From assembly GCA_033558025.1 (NCBI GenBank), contig JAUCEF010000001.1, positions 3,596,001-3,660,000 of the forward strand: a DNA stretch of 64,000 bases, written 5' to 3'. Shown here piece after piece: positions 31,697 through 43,170 of this stretch. The notes under the pieces are model-generated. The model did no database searches and was not told the DNA's origin. It saw only the letters and a program-made list of their open reading frames with translations. The translations under genes and the position numbers were made by a program. The stretch's first letter is position 1; each line of letters opens with the position of its first letter. Source of the stretch: Phytophthora sp. 'mugwort' (lineage: Eukaryota > Oomycota > Peronosporomycetes > Peronosporales > Peronosporaceae).

Positions 31697-31835
31697 TGAG
31701 TGGCGCGGTGCGACGGCTCCGCTGGAAGGTCGCCAGGCATGCCACCAGGCTGCCGATAAAGGAGAAACAGGGGGGGGGGGCAAAGCACTGAAAACCCTCC
31801 CTATTATAACTAATAAGAACTTGTAACAAGTCTAG
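31697..31835 (+). repeat. copia 5' LTR (shared part)
   Basis: Aligns with 37513-37655 from tgagYggcgcggtgcg to the ctagg motif. After that the two diverge (ggagttccgatcac versus caaaatccgttaaa). The true LTR end is not certain; a copia LTR of only 140 bp would be short. Confidence 0.6.
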
Positions 31836-31883
31836 GGGAGTTCCGATCACTGAAAGCTATCGTATTGACAGTACAGGACTTCA

Positions 31884-32573
31884 GTGGGCTTCCCACCATC
31901 AATTAGTGCGATGCGGATAAGAGGCAGAGAAGGTGAGACCGACCGAGGACGAAGTTCGAGGACGAATTCACTTTCCAATCCGCCTCAAACTGAGCATTCG
32001 TCTAGGGAATGGCAGATAGGAAATAAGGATAAATACACATTGTTGTGGACTTACGAACAGTTGCGATTTCATTTAAACATATCAAGTACAATAAGCAAGC
32101 TTAATACGCCAAGCACCACCATCCCCGACAGGCTCACCTTCCACGGTAACAAAGCCCTATTTGCTGGTTGGAAGGACAGAGTCAAGGCATACGTGGAAGC
32201 GCTGAGCGATTCGCTGGTGTTAACAGAGCTGCAAGCGCGTCGCCAGGTCCAGGTTGCACAATACGAAGATGCGGTTGAGAAAGAGCCGGGCCTAGAAGAG
32301 CCAAGTGCTGATGCCTCACCAGAAGCTCGTCTTGCTCAAGCGCTACATGCGCCCTTCATCAGGAAGCAGTCATCCTACATCAAGGATCTGCTAAATCGAA
32401 CACTGTCGGCTGGATTTGCCGACGAGCGGTTGATGAAACGGCCAGTGCATGAGATTTGGCGCTTAATTGAAATGCGCAATGGACTCAACACAGCGTCTGT
32501 ACTGGTAGATCTGGTGCAGAAGATCGACACAATCGCCGCGTCGGATTTTAAGAGTGTTGGACACCTCTTCTAA
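31884..32573 (+). pseudogene. copia Gag
   Basis: An intact 229-codon frame: after a basic leader it reads PDRLTFHGNKALFAGWKDRV, YVEALSDSLVLTELQARRQV and RPVHEIWRLIEMRNGLNTAS...LVQKIDTIAASDFKSV, matching copia gag-polypeptide character (a 'F.G..Y..W....' entry followed by helices). It stops at 32573. Zinc-knuckle sequence may persist as KCLYCAGAFNYVD near 32930, but without proper spacing. Downstream pol is out of frame. Confidence 0.7.
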
Positions 32574-33469
32574 GCGCAGAAGGCTGCGCGATCGCAGGCG
32601 AACCAGAACAGTAGTGAAGCGCTGAAGACCGGACTGATTTCGCCTCGGTTTGACGCTGATCCAGGTGTTGGCCGTTTTACCTGATCATCTATGGTAATCG
32701 GCAATCGTTTTATACGCGTAAGCGTTTACGACGGAGCATGTCGAGATCAAAGGCTACGTCATCGTTGGGACGAAGAGCCGGGCCGAGATCGCGGCTCTGA
32801 GTAAAGGCGTGCAAGTCAACCGCATTGACGCGGTTTCGCCGAAACCGAGTGGTAGCTCTATAGGAAAGTGACAGGCGCAGGGTGGGCCTGTTCAGGACAT
32901 GCACTATAGTGTGGGTCCTCGCAAGTGTTTATACTGCGCGGGTGCCTTCAACTACGTCGACATCATCGTTCCACGCATGAAGATCGAGTGCCCTATAATG
33001 AAGCTCGTTCGCGGTGACCCTTCAAGGTATCCGACCCCCAACATTTGAAATGATAAGAAGGGGTGCGTATCTCGCGAGGCTTCGCAAAGTGCTCCGGAAA
33101 AAAAAAGGGAAAGGTGAAAGGGAACGGAGAGTTCAAGGCAAAGAGCGCGCATCCGGTGGAAGAAATTGTTCATCGTGACGACTGGCTGACGTCGTGCAGG
33201 CAGATGCGCCAGCGAGTCCGGTAGTGTCGGTAAGTCCGCCCAGCTCTATACAGATCACGCTGACGCCGGGATCAAAAGTGATGCAGGACACCGAGGCGAT
33301 GGTTGCAGACGATCCGATGACGGCCTTTGAGATAGGTGCAAACGCCGGGGTGAGTCGGGCAAACATCGTATATGTCAGGATGCCAAGCGATTGCTGAGCA
33401 ACTGGACAACTTGTAAATCATATTTGAGGACAAGGTAGCCTCTATGTATCCTACTTGCTTGACTCAGGG

Positions 33470-33860
33470 CTGTTTCTGACTGAAGATTCGTTGATACTGG
33501 ACTCAGGATGCGGATGGAGTGTAATGAGCGATGAGACGAAGTTAGTTCGTGGAGATGAGACCCGACACTGGCTACACGTTTACCTTTTTTTTGCACAAGG
33601 GCCTAAACATTCGAATTTACACGTTGGAACTGTGGAGTTATATTTGCGCGGCCCCAATGGGATCCAACCGTTTTTGTTTGAAAATATTGCGCTAGTACCG
33701 CTGGCAAAGCCGCGGATTATCAGCGAATACTGGCTGAAAAGAGAGGGGTACCAAGTTGTCGGCTACCGCACAGGAGAATTCAAAATGTCTACTTTGTGGA
33801 AGCAAACTTGTGTTTGTTTCAAAGCAGTTAACGGTGCATACTATGCGCAAATATAAAACA
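33470..33860 (+). pseudogene. copia protease
   Basis: LTEDSLILDSGCGWSVMSDE (about 33479-33540) carries the copia DSG active site, followed by GTVELYLRGPNGIQPFLFEN and IALVPLAKPRIISEYWLKRE. The frame is open from 33455 to 33856 (133 codons). Confidence 0.8.
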
Positions 33861-33960
33861 ACAAAGGAGCGACAAGTGATGTGTAATGTAGTCAAACAGA
33901 AGCCGTGCGAGCCGCTAGCACTACCTGGGAGGGGTAGACTTGAGACCGCGCCGCAGATGT

Positions 33961-34930
33961 GATACGTAAAGCTAGGCCACATAAATGAAGAAACATTGGT
34001 AAACATGTTGAGCAAGAAGTTGGTAGCAGGCATGCCAACACTACCAGCAGCAGGAACTGAGGGAAATACCGTTCTTCCGCATACACATGTGCAGAGATGA
34101 AAACCGCGGAGGATGTGCTATCGAAACACAAATGGTACAAAAGACACACAACTTTTCACATGGATACCAACGGTCCGATAAAAACAATGGGAGTAATCGA
34201 GGTATAGGAACTATTCAGTACTTCCTGAGCATTATTGATGGCAACACGTCTTGGCTTTGGGTGTCGTCCTACGCAGCAAAGAGAAGGTATTCGCCAAAGA
34301 CTTGCTTACGCAATAAAGCGCGAAGGGAAGTTTACTATTCGTCGGAATAGGTCCGACGGTGGTACGGAATTGTGGATGCCGCCTACAAAAGCTTTTGCAA
34401 AGGGCGAGGAATTGTCTTTCAGACTACAAACACTTACAGCCCCGAAGAAAAAGGAGCTGCAGAGAAAGATCACAAGAGCAAACTTGATAGAGTCCGCTAT
34501 GCGCTGAAGGATGCAGATATGGCAGCCAGATGGTGGCCAGAAGCACTCATGTATATGACCTATGTACAGAATCACACGCCTCTGAGTCGGTTAGGAATCA
34601 AGCCATCATATGAGATGGTGTATGGGATACCTCCCAATGCGAGTATGCTGCAGTTTGGGGAACAGTATGTTTTGCGCACGTCCCAACTGCACTAAGAAAA
34701 GACACGAAACTGTCTGCCCGAGCACTAAAGTGCCGCTTTCTTGGAATTTCAGAGGAAACTAACGGTTAACGTTTGTGGGATGTTTATAGTGCTCAAGGGA
34801 TGTGCTGTTCGACACCGCCAAGGTAGCCACTGTGGTACAGAAAGCCTTAGGCAAGACAGATCCTGCCATCACAACTCAATCAGCTGCGCGAGAGCCGACC
34901 GCAGCAGTGGGAGTAGAGTCACCTGTTAAC
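33961..34930 (+). pseudogene. copia integrase
   Basis: The pre-integrase/HHCC part YVKLGHINEETLVNMLSKKL begins at 33961. The core is out of frame from 34100. Late core: FQTTNTYSPEEKGAAEKDHK, MAARWWPEALMYMTYVQNHT and LGIKPSYEMVYGIPPNASML (34372-34695), then LGISEETNG near 34740. First catalytic Asp not clearly identifiable; the Glu is expected in the PEEKGAAEK segment. Confidence 0.75.
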
Positions 34931-35099
34931 AAGAGTACACAGACGGACGTAATGCAACGGTCACCAAGCCTTTAACAAAAACATACAAAAATCATGTCAT
35001 ACATGATTGGTTGAAAATGGTGCGAAGAAAGTCTCCCGAGAATTAGAAAAGGAGACCTATGAAGTAGAACGACGTGAAATGTGATTAAACTGATCAGTG

Positions 35100-35680
35100 G
35101 GGGCTTGTTACGGCGCCCCTTACAGTATCTTCGCTAACCTCCTCTCACACGCAAATAGTGCACTAATAGTACATGTTCTACTGCAGATCAGTACGCTGCT
35201 AATTGTAGTAATTAAGAGCGCACCTAAAATATTCAACATTGAGGCCCTTGCTGAAGGCTTTCCTTACAGTATCTTTGCTGATCTCTTCCCACGCGCGAAT
35301 AGTTCGCTTATTTGTTGCGAGATGCTTTTTTTTCTTCTTTCGCCGTCGTCCCCGCTCTGGTATCATTAAGCAGCCATGCTGACCTCAACTTTTTGCTTGC
35401 GTGGCCCCATAACGCCCACGTCTAAGGGCTGGCACACCGATGTAGAGTTGTTTGGCGATGGCTGCAAGAAGGAAAACAGCTCTGTCTCAACGATCTCCTC
35501 TGACCCCTATGAGACGTGGCAATCGAGATTGCCGACGAGGAGTACAGAGGGATTGAATTTGAGGCAGTAATATCGTGCGCAGAACTGCCGCCACACTTGG
35601 TCATCCATCCACACTTTTGGCTGCACTTCATACATATGACCTAATCAATAACGAATAACACAATGAGATAGCTTTAGCAA
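35100..35680. repeat. Insert in copia pol with a degenerate direct repeat
   Basis: The stretch between the end of the integrase tail and the RT has no copia similarity. 35116-35165 (ccttacagtatcttcgct...) recurs at about 35261-35310 (ccttacagtatctttgct...), roughly 75% identical, period about 145 bp. The remainder to 35680 has no recognised coding. Probably an inserted non-autonomous element. Confidence 0.5.
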
Positions 35681-35879
35681 TTGATACATAAATATAGAAT
35701 AGTACTAAATGCAGTGGGTGTACTACGATACCCCACTCTAAAACAATATCTGCGAAATCAAAACATTACAACATCTCAAAAGCATTTTGCAAGTATGACG
35801 GTCCTCTGCTCTGTTCGCGGTGACGGTACGTGTAGTAGGGAATTGGTATGCAACGAGCTGACTTTTAACGAGTCTGGTG

Positions 35880-36390
35880 GCAAGGTTCGAGTAGCTACGG
35901 TTAGTGATCGCCATTGGGGGCATATTGGACAGTCAGGTCCGACAAATGGATGTCCACACGGCTTCCCTAACGGTATTGTGGAAGGGGGACAAAAGCTCTA
36001 CATGAGGCAGCCTCATGGCTTTGCGAAGCAAATTCAGCATCTGGTCTGTGAACTCTTAAAGAGCATATACGGACTTAAACAAACCCCTCGGATCTGGTGT
36101 AGAGTCCTTAATGTCCTTCTGACTTCAACGGGTTTTGTCCGTCGACTAAAGAGTTTTGTATCCGTACAAAACGTGGGAGATGAATGGTTTATAGTCGTGG
36201 CATATATTGAAGATCTAACGATCATGTCGAGGGACATGCGATTTATCGGCAGACTCAAAGCAGATTTGTCAAGACGGTTCAAAATGAAGAACCTGGGTGA
36301 CTCTGAAATGGAGGTGACACGCGATAGGGACCCGCGTGTGATGAGGATTTCGCAACGCAAATACACTGCAGAACTGATCACTAAGTAAAA
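35880..36390 (+). pseudogene. copia reverse transcriptase
   Basis: FPNGIVEGGQKLYMRQPHGF, LLKSIYGLKQTPRIWCRVLN, FIVVAYIEDLTIMSRDMRFI and LSRRFKMKNLGDSEMEVT give the copia RT order. The catalytic YVDD is YIED, so one Asp is Glu. Only the C-terminal two thirds remain; fingers are lost at the insert. Confidence 0.85.
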
Positions 36391-36519
36391 GATGGTGAAG
36401 TGCGCTCCAGTACTAACACCACAAGTGCTGGACTCAACCTGGAACCAGAGCGGAAAATGCTGCTCAGCCTTTCGATTACAAAGTCGTGATTGTTCACCCG
36501 AATATTTCGTTCGCGGGAC

Positions 36520-37503
36520 ACGACCGGGCATTGCCAACGCGGTTAGAAAACTTAGTCGATTTATATCATGCTATAGCCGCACGCAATGGGATGCGGCTAG
36601 GCGAGTACTCAAATACTTGAAAGGGACATCGACGTATGGTATGTTGCTCGATGGGAAGGAGCTCGACGGCTCGACGTGGCTTACTAAGTGTACACAGACG
36701 CGAGCTCCGCGTGTTTACCTAAAGAACGCAAACCCGTAACCGTCTATGTAATTAAGATGACTGGGACCAGTGATGAAGTAGTAAACAAGGAAGGGTTTAT
36801 CTTCAACTGCAGAGGCAGAACTCATTGTACTCAGCGAAGGAGTCACAGAGAGTGAGTGGCTACGAGAACTGGGGTTTCCACAAAAGGTTCCTGTGTAGGT
36901 ATGGATGAATATCATGAAGTTGCCGACAGTACTTAAAAGCGGAGACTATACATCGGGTAAGTCAAATGGTGCAAATCGCCCGACACAAACTATACAAGAA
37001 ACAAGTCTAAATGAGTATTTTTTAGCCTTATGATTGGTCGGCGCGGGAGGACGGATATCATGTCCCCCGGTCAAGCGGAGGCGAAGCGTGCGAGCCGCAG
37101 CAGGCTTAGGGTTCCGGTCATACAAGCGCAGCGAGCACTAAGGTCGGTGGGATTGCGCGGAGCGCAGTTGGGTGATAGATATCCCTAGAGACGACACCCA
37201 TCTTTTTGCATGTATATGTCTGTCGGCAGTGTCGGCCGATGTCGGCAATTTCACGCGATGGTGCGACAGCAATGCTGCTACCAGTGTCGTAAAGAACCCA
37301 GGAAACCACAAAGCTAATAAGCATATAGAGATAAGGTATCTGTTCACATGAGACCTTCTAGAGTTTCGTTGCTTAACATAGACTACTGTCCGACAACAGA
37401 GAAGACGACAGATATATTGACCAAAGCACTGCCAACCACACAGTTCCTAAAGCTAAGGGAAAAATTGGGAGTTCGAGATCTTGAACTTAACCCTAGCGCT
37501 TAG
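36520..37503 (+). pseudogene. copia RNase H, split
   Basis: RPGIANAVRKLSRFISCYSR, AARRVLKYLKGTSTYGMLLD (36520-36690) and EAELIVLSEG/ESEWLRELGF in shifted frames (36810-36880) precede an insert. After it come NPGNHKANKHIEIRYLF (about 37290-37345) and CPTTEKTTDILTKALPTTQF...REKLGVRDLELN, ending TAG at 37503. Confidence 0.85.
36910..37255. other. Non-coding insert of about 345 bp in copia RNase H
   Basis: RNase H coding stops at about 36900 (KVPV) and resumes near 37256. The inserted DNA is GC-rich in the middle (gcggaggcgaagcgtgcgag), has no ORF of note and no clear TIRs. Size is compatible with a SINE or MITE, but no A/B box was convincing. Confidence 0.45.
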
Positions 37504-37512
37504 TGGGGGGTT

Positions 37513-37655
37513 TGAGCGGCGCGGTGCGGCGGCTCCACTGTAAGGTAGCCAGGCATGCCGCCTGGCTACTGATAAGGCGAATGGGAGGTTGGAGGCGCGA
37601 AGAAGTGAAAACCCTCCCTAATACAAAAAATTAAGAACCTGTAGCCAGTTCTAGG
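37513..37655 (+). repeat. copia 3' LTR (shared part)
   Basis: Starts TGAGCGGC directly after a G-run and matches 31697-31835 with many substitutions. Between 37656 and 37821 nothing is recognised. Confidence 0.6.
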
Positions 37656-37821
37656 CAAAATCCGTTAAATTTTACTAGTTTACCGTAGCGCATAAAGACA
37701 AGCTAAACAGGGAAAGAAGAAGGGTAACATGCATCATGCAGGTAATCGCTTCGTTCTTTGGTGCACAGCAAGAGAATGGGACTTAGACGTTAGATGACTG
37801 TCGAGACAGTATGGTTTTGTA

Positions 37822-39189
37822 CATCGGGTGCTCAAAGGTTACGCCCACCAGAAATTGTTTTTTTTTAATGATTAGCTTCTACAAGTCCCACGACGCCTTC
37901 AGTACTTACAGTAGCATCCATAACGGACCCGAACAGCGTGAAGACGCTTGGGCATTGAGAGGACGCATTTTCGCACCACTTCATAATCGATCTCCGACCA
38001 ACTGCATCATAGTTTCGCCTTGAGATCTTCGATTGAAGCAGCTGGACAACGGCTTAGCTCCCGCTTCATTATGAACCATAAGTTTTCTATCGGGTTCAAA
38101 TCTGGTCTCTGAGCAGGACGACTTAGTGAAATCAGCTTGAGGTCCCGCAGGTCAGCTTTGCAGTGTGTGCCGTGCATTGTCTTGCACAAATAGCGTCTCG
38201 CCTGAAAGTCCCAGAAGCAACTTAGTGATCGGAGTTTGCTTCCGAAGCAGGAGCCTATAATAGATCCTCGTCACCGACGGTCGCAAAAATGCTGAGTCCC
38301 GATGCCATTGGCAGTGATTGAATTCCAGACCATGAGGGACTTTCTGCTCGACTTGAAAGTCGGGATCACACAGCGTGCGTGAAAATGTTCTCGTGGCCTC
38401 CGCCATACCGACACCCTCTCTGTTGTGCCGTCAAGTTCGATGCAGGCTTCGTCACTAAAGCGGACTCGACTCCAAAAGCACTCCGTCATCGGCTCAAACC
38501 GCTTAGTATAGTCTATCCCTGCACGACGATGCTTTGCATTGAGGAACGTTTTTTTTTTTCGAGACGACCGGCCATGGATTCCAGCACCACGGATACGGTT
38601 CCGGACGAGATTGCGCGACACAATTACGCCAGAATCTGCAGCCACTTGAGCTGCCACAATGGTGGCGCTGACAAAGCGATCCTTCTCGACGGTCCTTACG
38701 ATGCCTCGATCTTGGTGGGAATCAGTTTTCCGGGGCCTTCTGGCCCTTGGGAGAGGGTGGTAGTGGCCGTGCTTCTTGAACTGGTTGATGATAGTGAGGA
38801 CGCTCCAGCGTGGCATGATGAGGTCTCACAAATCTTGCGCTGCATATGCTTAGCCTTCCAGTTGTCGACTTCTTAACGCAAGTCAGTAGAGTACTGGCGG
38901 GCGCCTTGGCGACACATGCTTCTTGTGGTGCAGAACTGGAAGTCTGCTACGGAAAAGACACAAGGAGGCAATGTGTAGAACTTCTGACACTATTGATTGG
39001 TAGAAAATGATGCTCTGTCGTTTCATAATTGGCGGAACCTTAGCCATGCTAGGCAGTAGCGGGCAAGCGAGCCCCCAGGAAAAAGCAAATAAATGGCCAG
39101 GGGCACGGAGTTCGCGACCACGTGGGCATCATGTTGAAGTTAACCTTATGTACAGGAAATGGGTGGGCGTAAACTTTGGGCACCCGCTA
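37822..39189 (-). mobile_element. Tc1/mariner-type element with TIRs and TA target sites
   Basis: The left end, TA followed by catcgggtgctcaaaggtta, is mirrored on the right by a sequence whose reverse complement is TA-tagcgggtgcccaaagttta, with TA again outside (39190-39191). The TIRs match over about 28 bp with a few changes. Total length 1368 bp. It encodes one minus-strand transposase. The element appears complete but its transposase is frameshifted. Confidence 0.85.
38000..38816 (-). pseudogene. Tc1-like (DD34E) transposase
   Basis: Minus strand: RWSVLTIINQFKKHGHYHPL with a GRPR-like PRARRPRKTD hook, SRNLVRNRIRGAGIHGRSSR, then FSDEACIELDGTTERVSVWR (first Asp, with the typical W(R)RP), LFVQDNARHT (second Asp, different frame) and RPDLNPIENLWFIMKREL (Glu, third frame). 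All three catalytic residues survive, but two frameshifts (about 38310 and 38180) and the missing N-terminal helices make it inactive. Confidence 0.85.
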
Positions 39190-39913
39190 TATATGGCGTC
39201 CGGCCCGAAGTAGGTAGTTGCTGGAACAAATCTACTTTAAACCAGCAAGAGACGGTACTTGTGATGGGGCGCTCGAGGTGGGGCCGTGGAAAGTCTTTAA
39301 GCGATCTTGGTCACTTGGCGTTGTTCGTATTTGTCAAAGTGAAATTGAAGGACGAGGGAATGTTAGAGATCTTGAAATATTCTCCTCCTAACAGAGGCCT
39401 GCACGGAGCGGGCGTTCGCGACTTCGCATCCGGGATTGGTGATAGCCGCCTGCGCTCGACTAGGTCAGACTGGCTTGGCGTGAAGACTTCAAGGTAACTT
39501 GGAGACGGATTGTACCTCCCCTATATGGGGTGCGAATTGTTGTCGGGTTTCGGGAAGACGACTCGTAGCGCGGATAGTCTTACGATGGTCGTCTAGTTTT
39601 GCTGTTTGCGTCTGCTCTGGCGAGCTAAAAACGGTGTGCTTGCACCGTCTAGATTGCCGGAAGGTTTCGGTGGCACAATTAGCAGAATGTTGATAGGTCA
39701 GAAGCTTGGACTTCGTCTTCGATCGAGACATATGGGATGTGTTCGATGGTCCGAGGTCTTGGAGATCTTGAAAAAACTTGGCCGGGAACGGGTCAAGTAG
39801 TAGAAGGCTTGTGTAAACGATGACAATTTGGATGATTTTTTCGAATGTGATTGATTTCCAACGAGAGCTGCTTGAAGTACTTGATGCAATGTTTCCCAAA
39901 TTCATAATAATTA
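39190..39913. other. No recognisable gene
   Basis: Only unremarkable frames (the longest is 39489-39905 on the minus strand, 138 codons, Ser/Thr/Lys-rich, no known motif). No repeats found. Confidence 0.45.
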
Positions 39914-41960
39914 AACTTGGCGAGCATAAGCGAATTCATAAAGTGACTTACTTACGCAGTATTGTCTTCGGCTTGAAGTGAAAATGTTGGTTTTGGATTT
40001 TGTTTCAAAATTTTGTTTAAAGTCTAGACTTTAAATGAGGTTTTACAAGCTACTACCTCTGGTCGGAGATGATGGATTGTACGCTATATGATAGATAACA
40101 GGTCCAAAATGCTTTTTGCTGGTAGATAAAACCGATTCGATCGACTTAAGCGGGTATTATTTACCGTTCAGGCTCGTAGAAGACTGGACGGGGGCGATCA
40201 ACTTCACCCTGCGCGGCCTGGCACTTTCGTTGGTCGCACTTCAGCACTCGGGGCAGCACGCCTTTCTTCCGCTGCTTGGTGTTGCGAGGTGTGGCAACGG
40301 ATACCGATTCCCGCCTTTCTCGCGTAGAATACATACCATGCATCTCTGTAGCGTCATGAAGATATTGTCCAGCTTGTCCTGACTCATGCTCTCGAACTCA
40401 TCTTCAACGGCGCTGATGAGGTTGTGAATTCCGTGGACGGGCACACGGTTCTGGATGCTCTGAATCGCGTTGAAGAGACCTAAATCTAAGATGTTGTGGT
40501 CGGGCGAGTTGGTGGGCTGGAACAGCAGGCGAATGCACCAGCCGCCTTCTGTACCTGCTGCCACAATGTCAGGGTCAAGAGGAGAGACGTGGTGCTTAGC
40601 GTTGTCTTGCTGGATCAAGATTGGGCGTCGCCGATCTCCTCGTGGCTACTGTTTCTTGATAGCAGGGATAATAAACCGCAGCAAGTAGTCTTTGTAGACA
40701 GTACGATTGACCGCTTCGATAGTCCGTGTGCAGACGGTGCCTCTGGGGCGATTCGGACTACTGCGTTGCGCTACATAGTCTTCCGTCAGCAGACACAGCC
40801 CCAACTTGCTGTCCCATCTGCGCTTTCGATGGGGATCGTACCTGCAACATAAATAAAAATTGTTAGAGACAAAAAAGAAAGAATATATAATTCTTAAAGC
40901 ATTGGAGGTCTTACCGTGGTCGTGCAACAGCGGCCAAGAGCATGATCTGGGGGATGTAGCACTTGCTTTTCCTGGTTCGGTATGGAGGTTCCTCGCCGGT
41001 AAACAGCAAGTAGATGCGCTTGTCCTTATTCTCGTAGAACCACTTTTCGTCTACGTGGTCAACGTTGTCCATCGTCTCGACTTGAAGTGACACGTCGTCG
41101 ATGAAGGTGAGGACATGCTCAACCGGGTCATCTTGTTGCAGCTGTCAGCAAGGTCGGATGCGTGCTGACACCTCGCTAGCTCACCCTCAGCCAACATGGA
41201 GCGCACAATGTGGCCGGAGATTCCTGCCATGGCAGCGGAACGTCGTTCCACCGAGCATCTTCAATATATATAAAAAGCGCTTGCAGCTTGGCGACGCCTT
41301 TGGCTCGGTCCTTCCCCTTCCTCCCAGAGCGCTGCTTGATGCGGCTCTACCACCCGCCTCCCACAACACCTACCTCGACGATTAGGCAATAGCGGACCCA
41401 AATCTTGCCATAGCGGAAGGGTTCCTCTCGAATCGGCGGGCGACGACTGTCTTGGATCCGTGGGGCAGGTCGCCTTCAGCACTTCGCTTGAGCAGCTCGT
41501 CGATGATGCTGAGGCGCTCTTGATCAGTGGGGCTAGGCATGGCGAGAAGGTACAGGGCTAGTGGGGTTCGATGTGGCCTGGGCGCGGAGTTGGGAAATGA
41601 GGAAGAGCAGTTGGTTTACATGAAGATACGTAGCTCCTCCTTGAGATGGCGTTCGGAGCCAACCAAACCACCAACCAATAGCTGAAGCTCCCGCGGTTTA
41701 TTTTTCATATGTATATAATCCCGTTTGTATGCCTCTCGGTGATTATGTTTGATCAAACTATCCATCATTTCCGACCAGAGGTAGCAGAATTTTTTGGTAA
41801 AAGGCTATTTTGGGGTAAAAGAAACAAGCTTGTAAACCTGATCTAAAGTCTTCACTTTAAACCAGATTCTACAACAAACCCAAAATCAACATTTTATTTC
41901 AAGCCAAGACGATACTGCGTAAGTACGTCACTTTATCGATTCGCTTATGCTCGCCAAGTT
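39914..41960 (-). mobile_element. Mariner (plant-type) element with long TIRs
   Basis: The left end 39914-40080 (aacttggcgagcataagcg...) matches the reverse complement of the right end 41757-41960 over nearly its full length, with TA on both outer sides (39912-39913, 41961-41962). The right TIR holds about 37 extra bp (a ttttggtaaaa-type stretch). Element length is 2047 bp. Long TIRs of this size are unusual for mariners, which commonly have about 30 bp. Confidence 0.88.
40241..41540 (-). pseudogene. DD39D-type mariner transposase with one intron
   Basis: ATG at 41540 begins MPSPTDQERLSIIDELLKRS...KTVVARRFERNPS (helix-turn-helix). After frame breaks comes NVDHVDEKWFYENKDKRIYL...KCYIPQIMLLAAVARPR (first Asp). 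A GT-AG intron at 40842-40914 joins R-Y in frame. Then DPHRKRRWDSKLGLC, a stretch ending RFIIPAIK, QQDNAKHHVSP (second Asp) and DHNILDLGLFNAIQSIQ (third Asp). The motifs VHIDEKWFY / QQDNA / DLGFF are those of plant mariner-like elements. Stops in the N-terminal half (e.g. TAA after GSAIA) show decay. Confidence 0.85.
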
Positions 41961-41962
41961 TA

Positions 41963-42050
41963 TTTTTTGGTAAAACATAGAGCTTGTAAAACCTGATATA
42001 AATCCTTCATTTTCAACCAGATTCTATAACAAAACCCAAACCTTTGGTAG
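41963..42050. repeat. Extra partial mariner TIR copy next to the element
   Basis: 41963-42045 (ttttttggtaaaacatagag...ccagattctataacaaaaccc) is a second diverged copy of 41793-41885 inside the right TIR. It lies outside the TA-bounded element, so it belongs to an older family copy at the same place or to a partial duplication. Confidence 0.7.
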
Positions 42051-43170
42051 AAACCGCCAAAAAAAGTGGTCTGAAATGGTCGTACTTAATCGGAAGTCTT
42101 GACCTAAAGTATACTCGTGTGCCACAATGGAACAAGGTCACATCGCAACAAAAGACGACAGGGTCTCCGTCGAAGTCTTGGAACCTCTCAGACTTGTAGG
42201 CGGCTCGGTGGGGTCTGTAGCGTTCAAACACGACTTTCCGTGAGTTCGTGAGCGTCTTTTATAGCCGCTGGAAATGAAGTCGAACCATGGTAAGGCACTT
42301 GCGATAGACAAACACAAAGGATAAAGCTAGTTCGTCATAGATTGCCTTGTTCCGATTCATCCCCATAGTGCGTAGCATACAGCACCGAAACATATTGAAG
42401 AGCCGGATCGGCAAGAAGTAGTCGTAGGTACCACGAGCCAAACCCGGTGTTTTAATTGGTGTAGTAGCAGCACTTGGGGCCAGACAATCTCCAGATGGAA
42501 AATACGACAAATAGGGGGCATGAACAAGCGCTAGATACTGTGGGCCGTGTTGCATTTCTATAATAAATGCGTGGGCGTTTCCGGAACATCACAGTTGTAA
42601 ACGCAGTTAATGTCAACTGTTGCCAACCATGATTGTAACGAATACCAAGTCCGTTGTGCTGAAGACGGAAGACGAAGTCCGCATCGATTGCCAGAGTATC
42701 ACGCTGGAGTGCTCTTTCCACGACCCAAGTCTTTAGAGCGATCGACCTCCGGCACTCCAAGTTGCCTGAAAGGCGGAGTGGGGAGAGCATTGACTCCAAT
42801 AGGCGCTTAATCACGTGGTTGGGGAGATCGAGAATATCTGCCGTGAAAAGTCCAGAATGTAGTGCGGAAATCATACTGTCGAGAGGGAGTGGATAGATAT
42901 CAAAGTTCCATAGTGGCGGGGATAGCATCGAACGGTCTCTTCTGATGGAGGATTCGGCAGTGCCTTTCGTAGGGTGGCTTCGTCCGGAATCCAGCCAAAG
43001 CAGCACAGGAATGTCGAAATACTTCTCTGTTCTTTATGGCATCACAGGCACGGCTGATTACGTTCAGCCTGGTGTCTATAAAAGACTCCACTTGTTTCCG
43101 CAAGGAAACCGGTCTCATATCCGAGACCTGAGAGGAAAGCGCTTTCCGAGCCTCTCCCCAACTTAGAATT
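42010..43170 (-). pseudogene. LINE ORF2 C-terminal region
   Basis: Minus frames read LWNFDIYPLPLDSMISALHS...DILDLPNHVIKRLLESMLSP...DADFVFRLQHNGLGIRYNHG, then the tail MFERYRPHRAAYKSERFQDF near 42160-42231. This matches the post-RT region of oomycete LINEs in character, though no Cys-rich zinc finger is intact. Confidence 0.6.

Larger units (their letters stand above)
31697..37655 (+). mobile_element. Ty1/copia LTR retrotransposon, degenerate and interrupted
   Basis: Terminal repeats beginning TGAGTGGCGCGG (31697) and TGAGCGGCGCGG (37513) flank gag, protease, integrase, RT and RNase H in copia order on the plus strand. A purine run (agtggggggttt) precedes the 3' LTR. Frames are broken throughout and two foreign-looking inserts interrupt pol. 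The LTRs are clearly diverged, so it is older than gypsy-B. Only 9 bp (cgccgatgc) separate it from the gypsy-B LTR. A 235-bp piece of the same family recurs at 50577. Confidence 0.85.

Noticed and set aside
39489..39905. 138-codon minus-strand frame as a host gene
   Set aside because: Low-complexity Ser/Thr/Lys composition, no motif, no neighbouring gene context.
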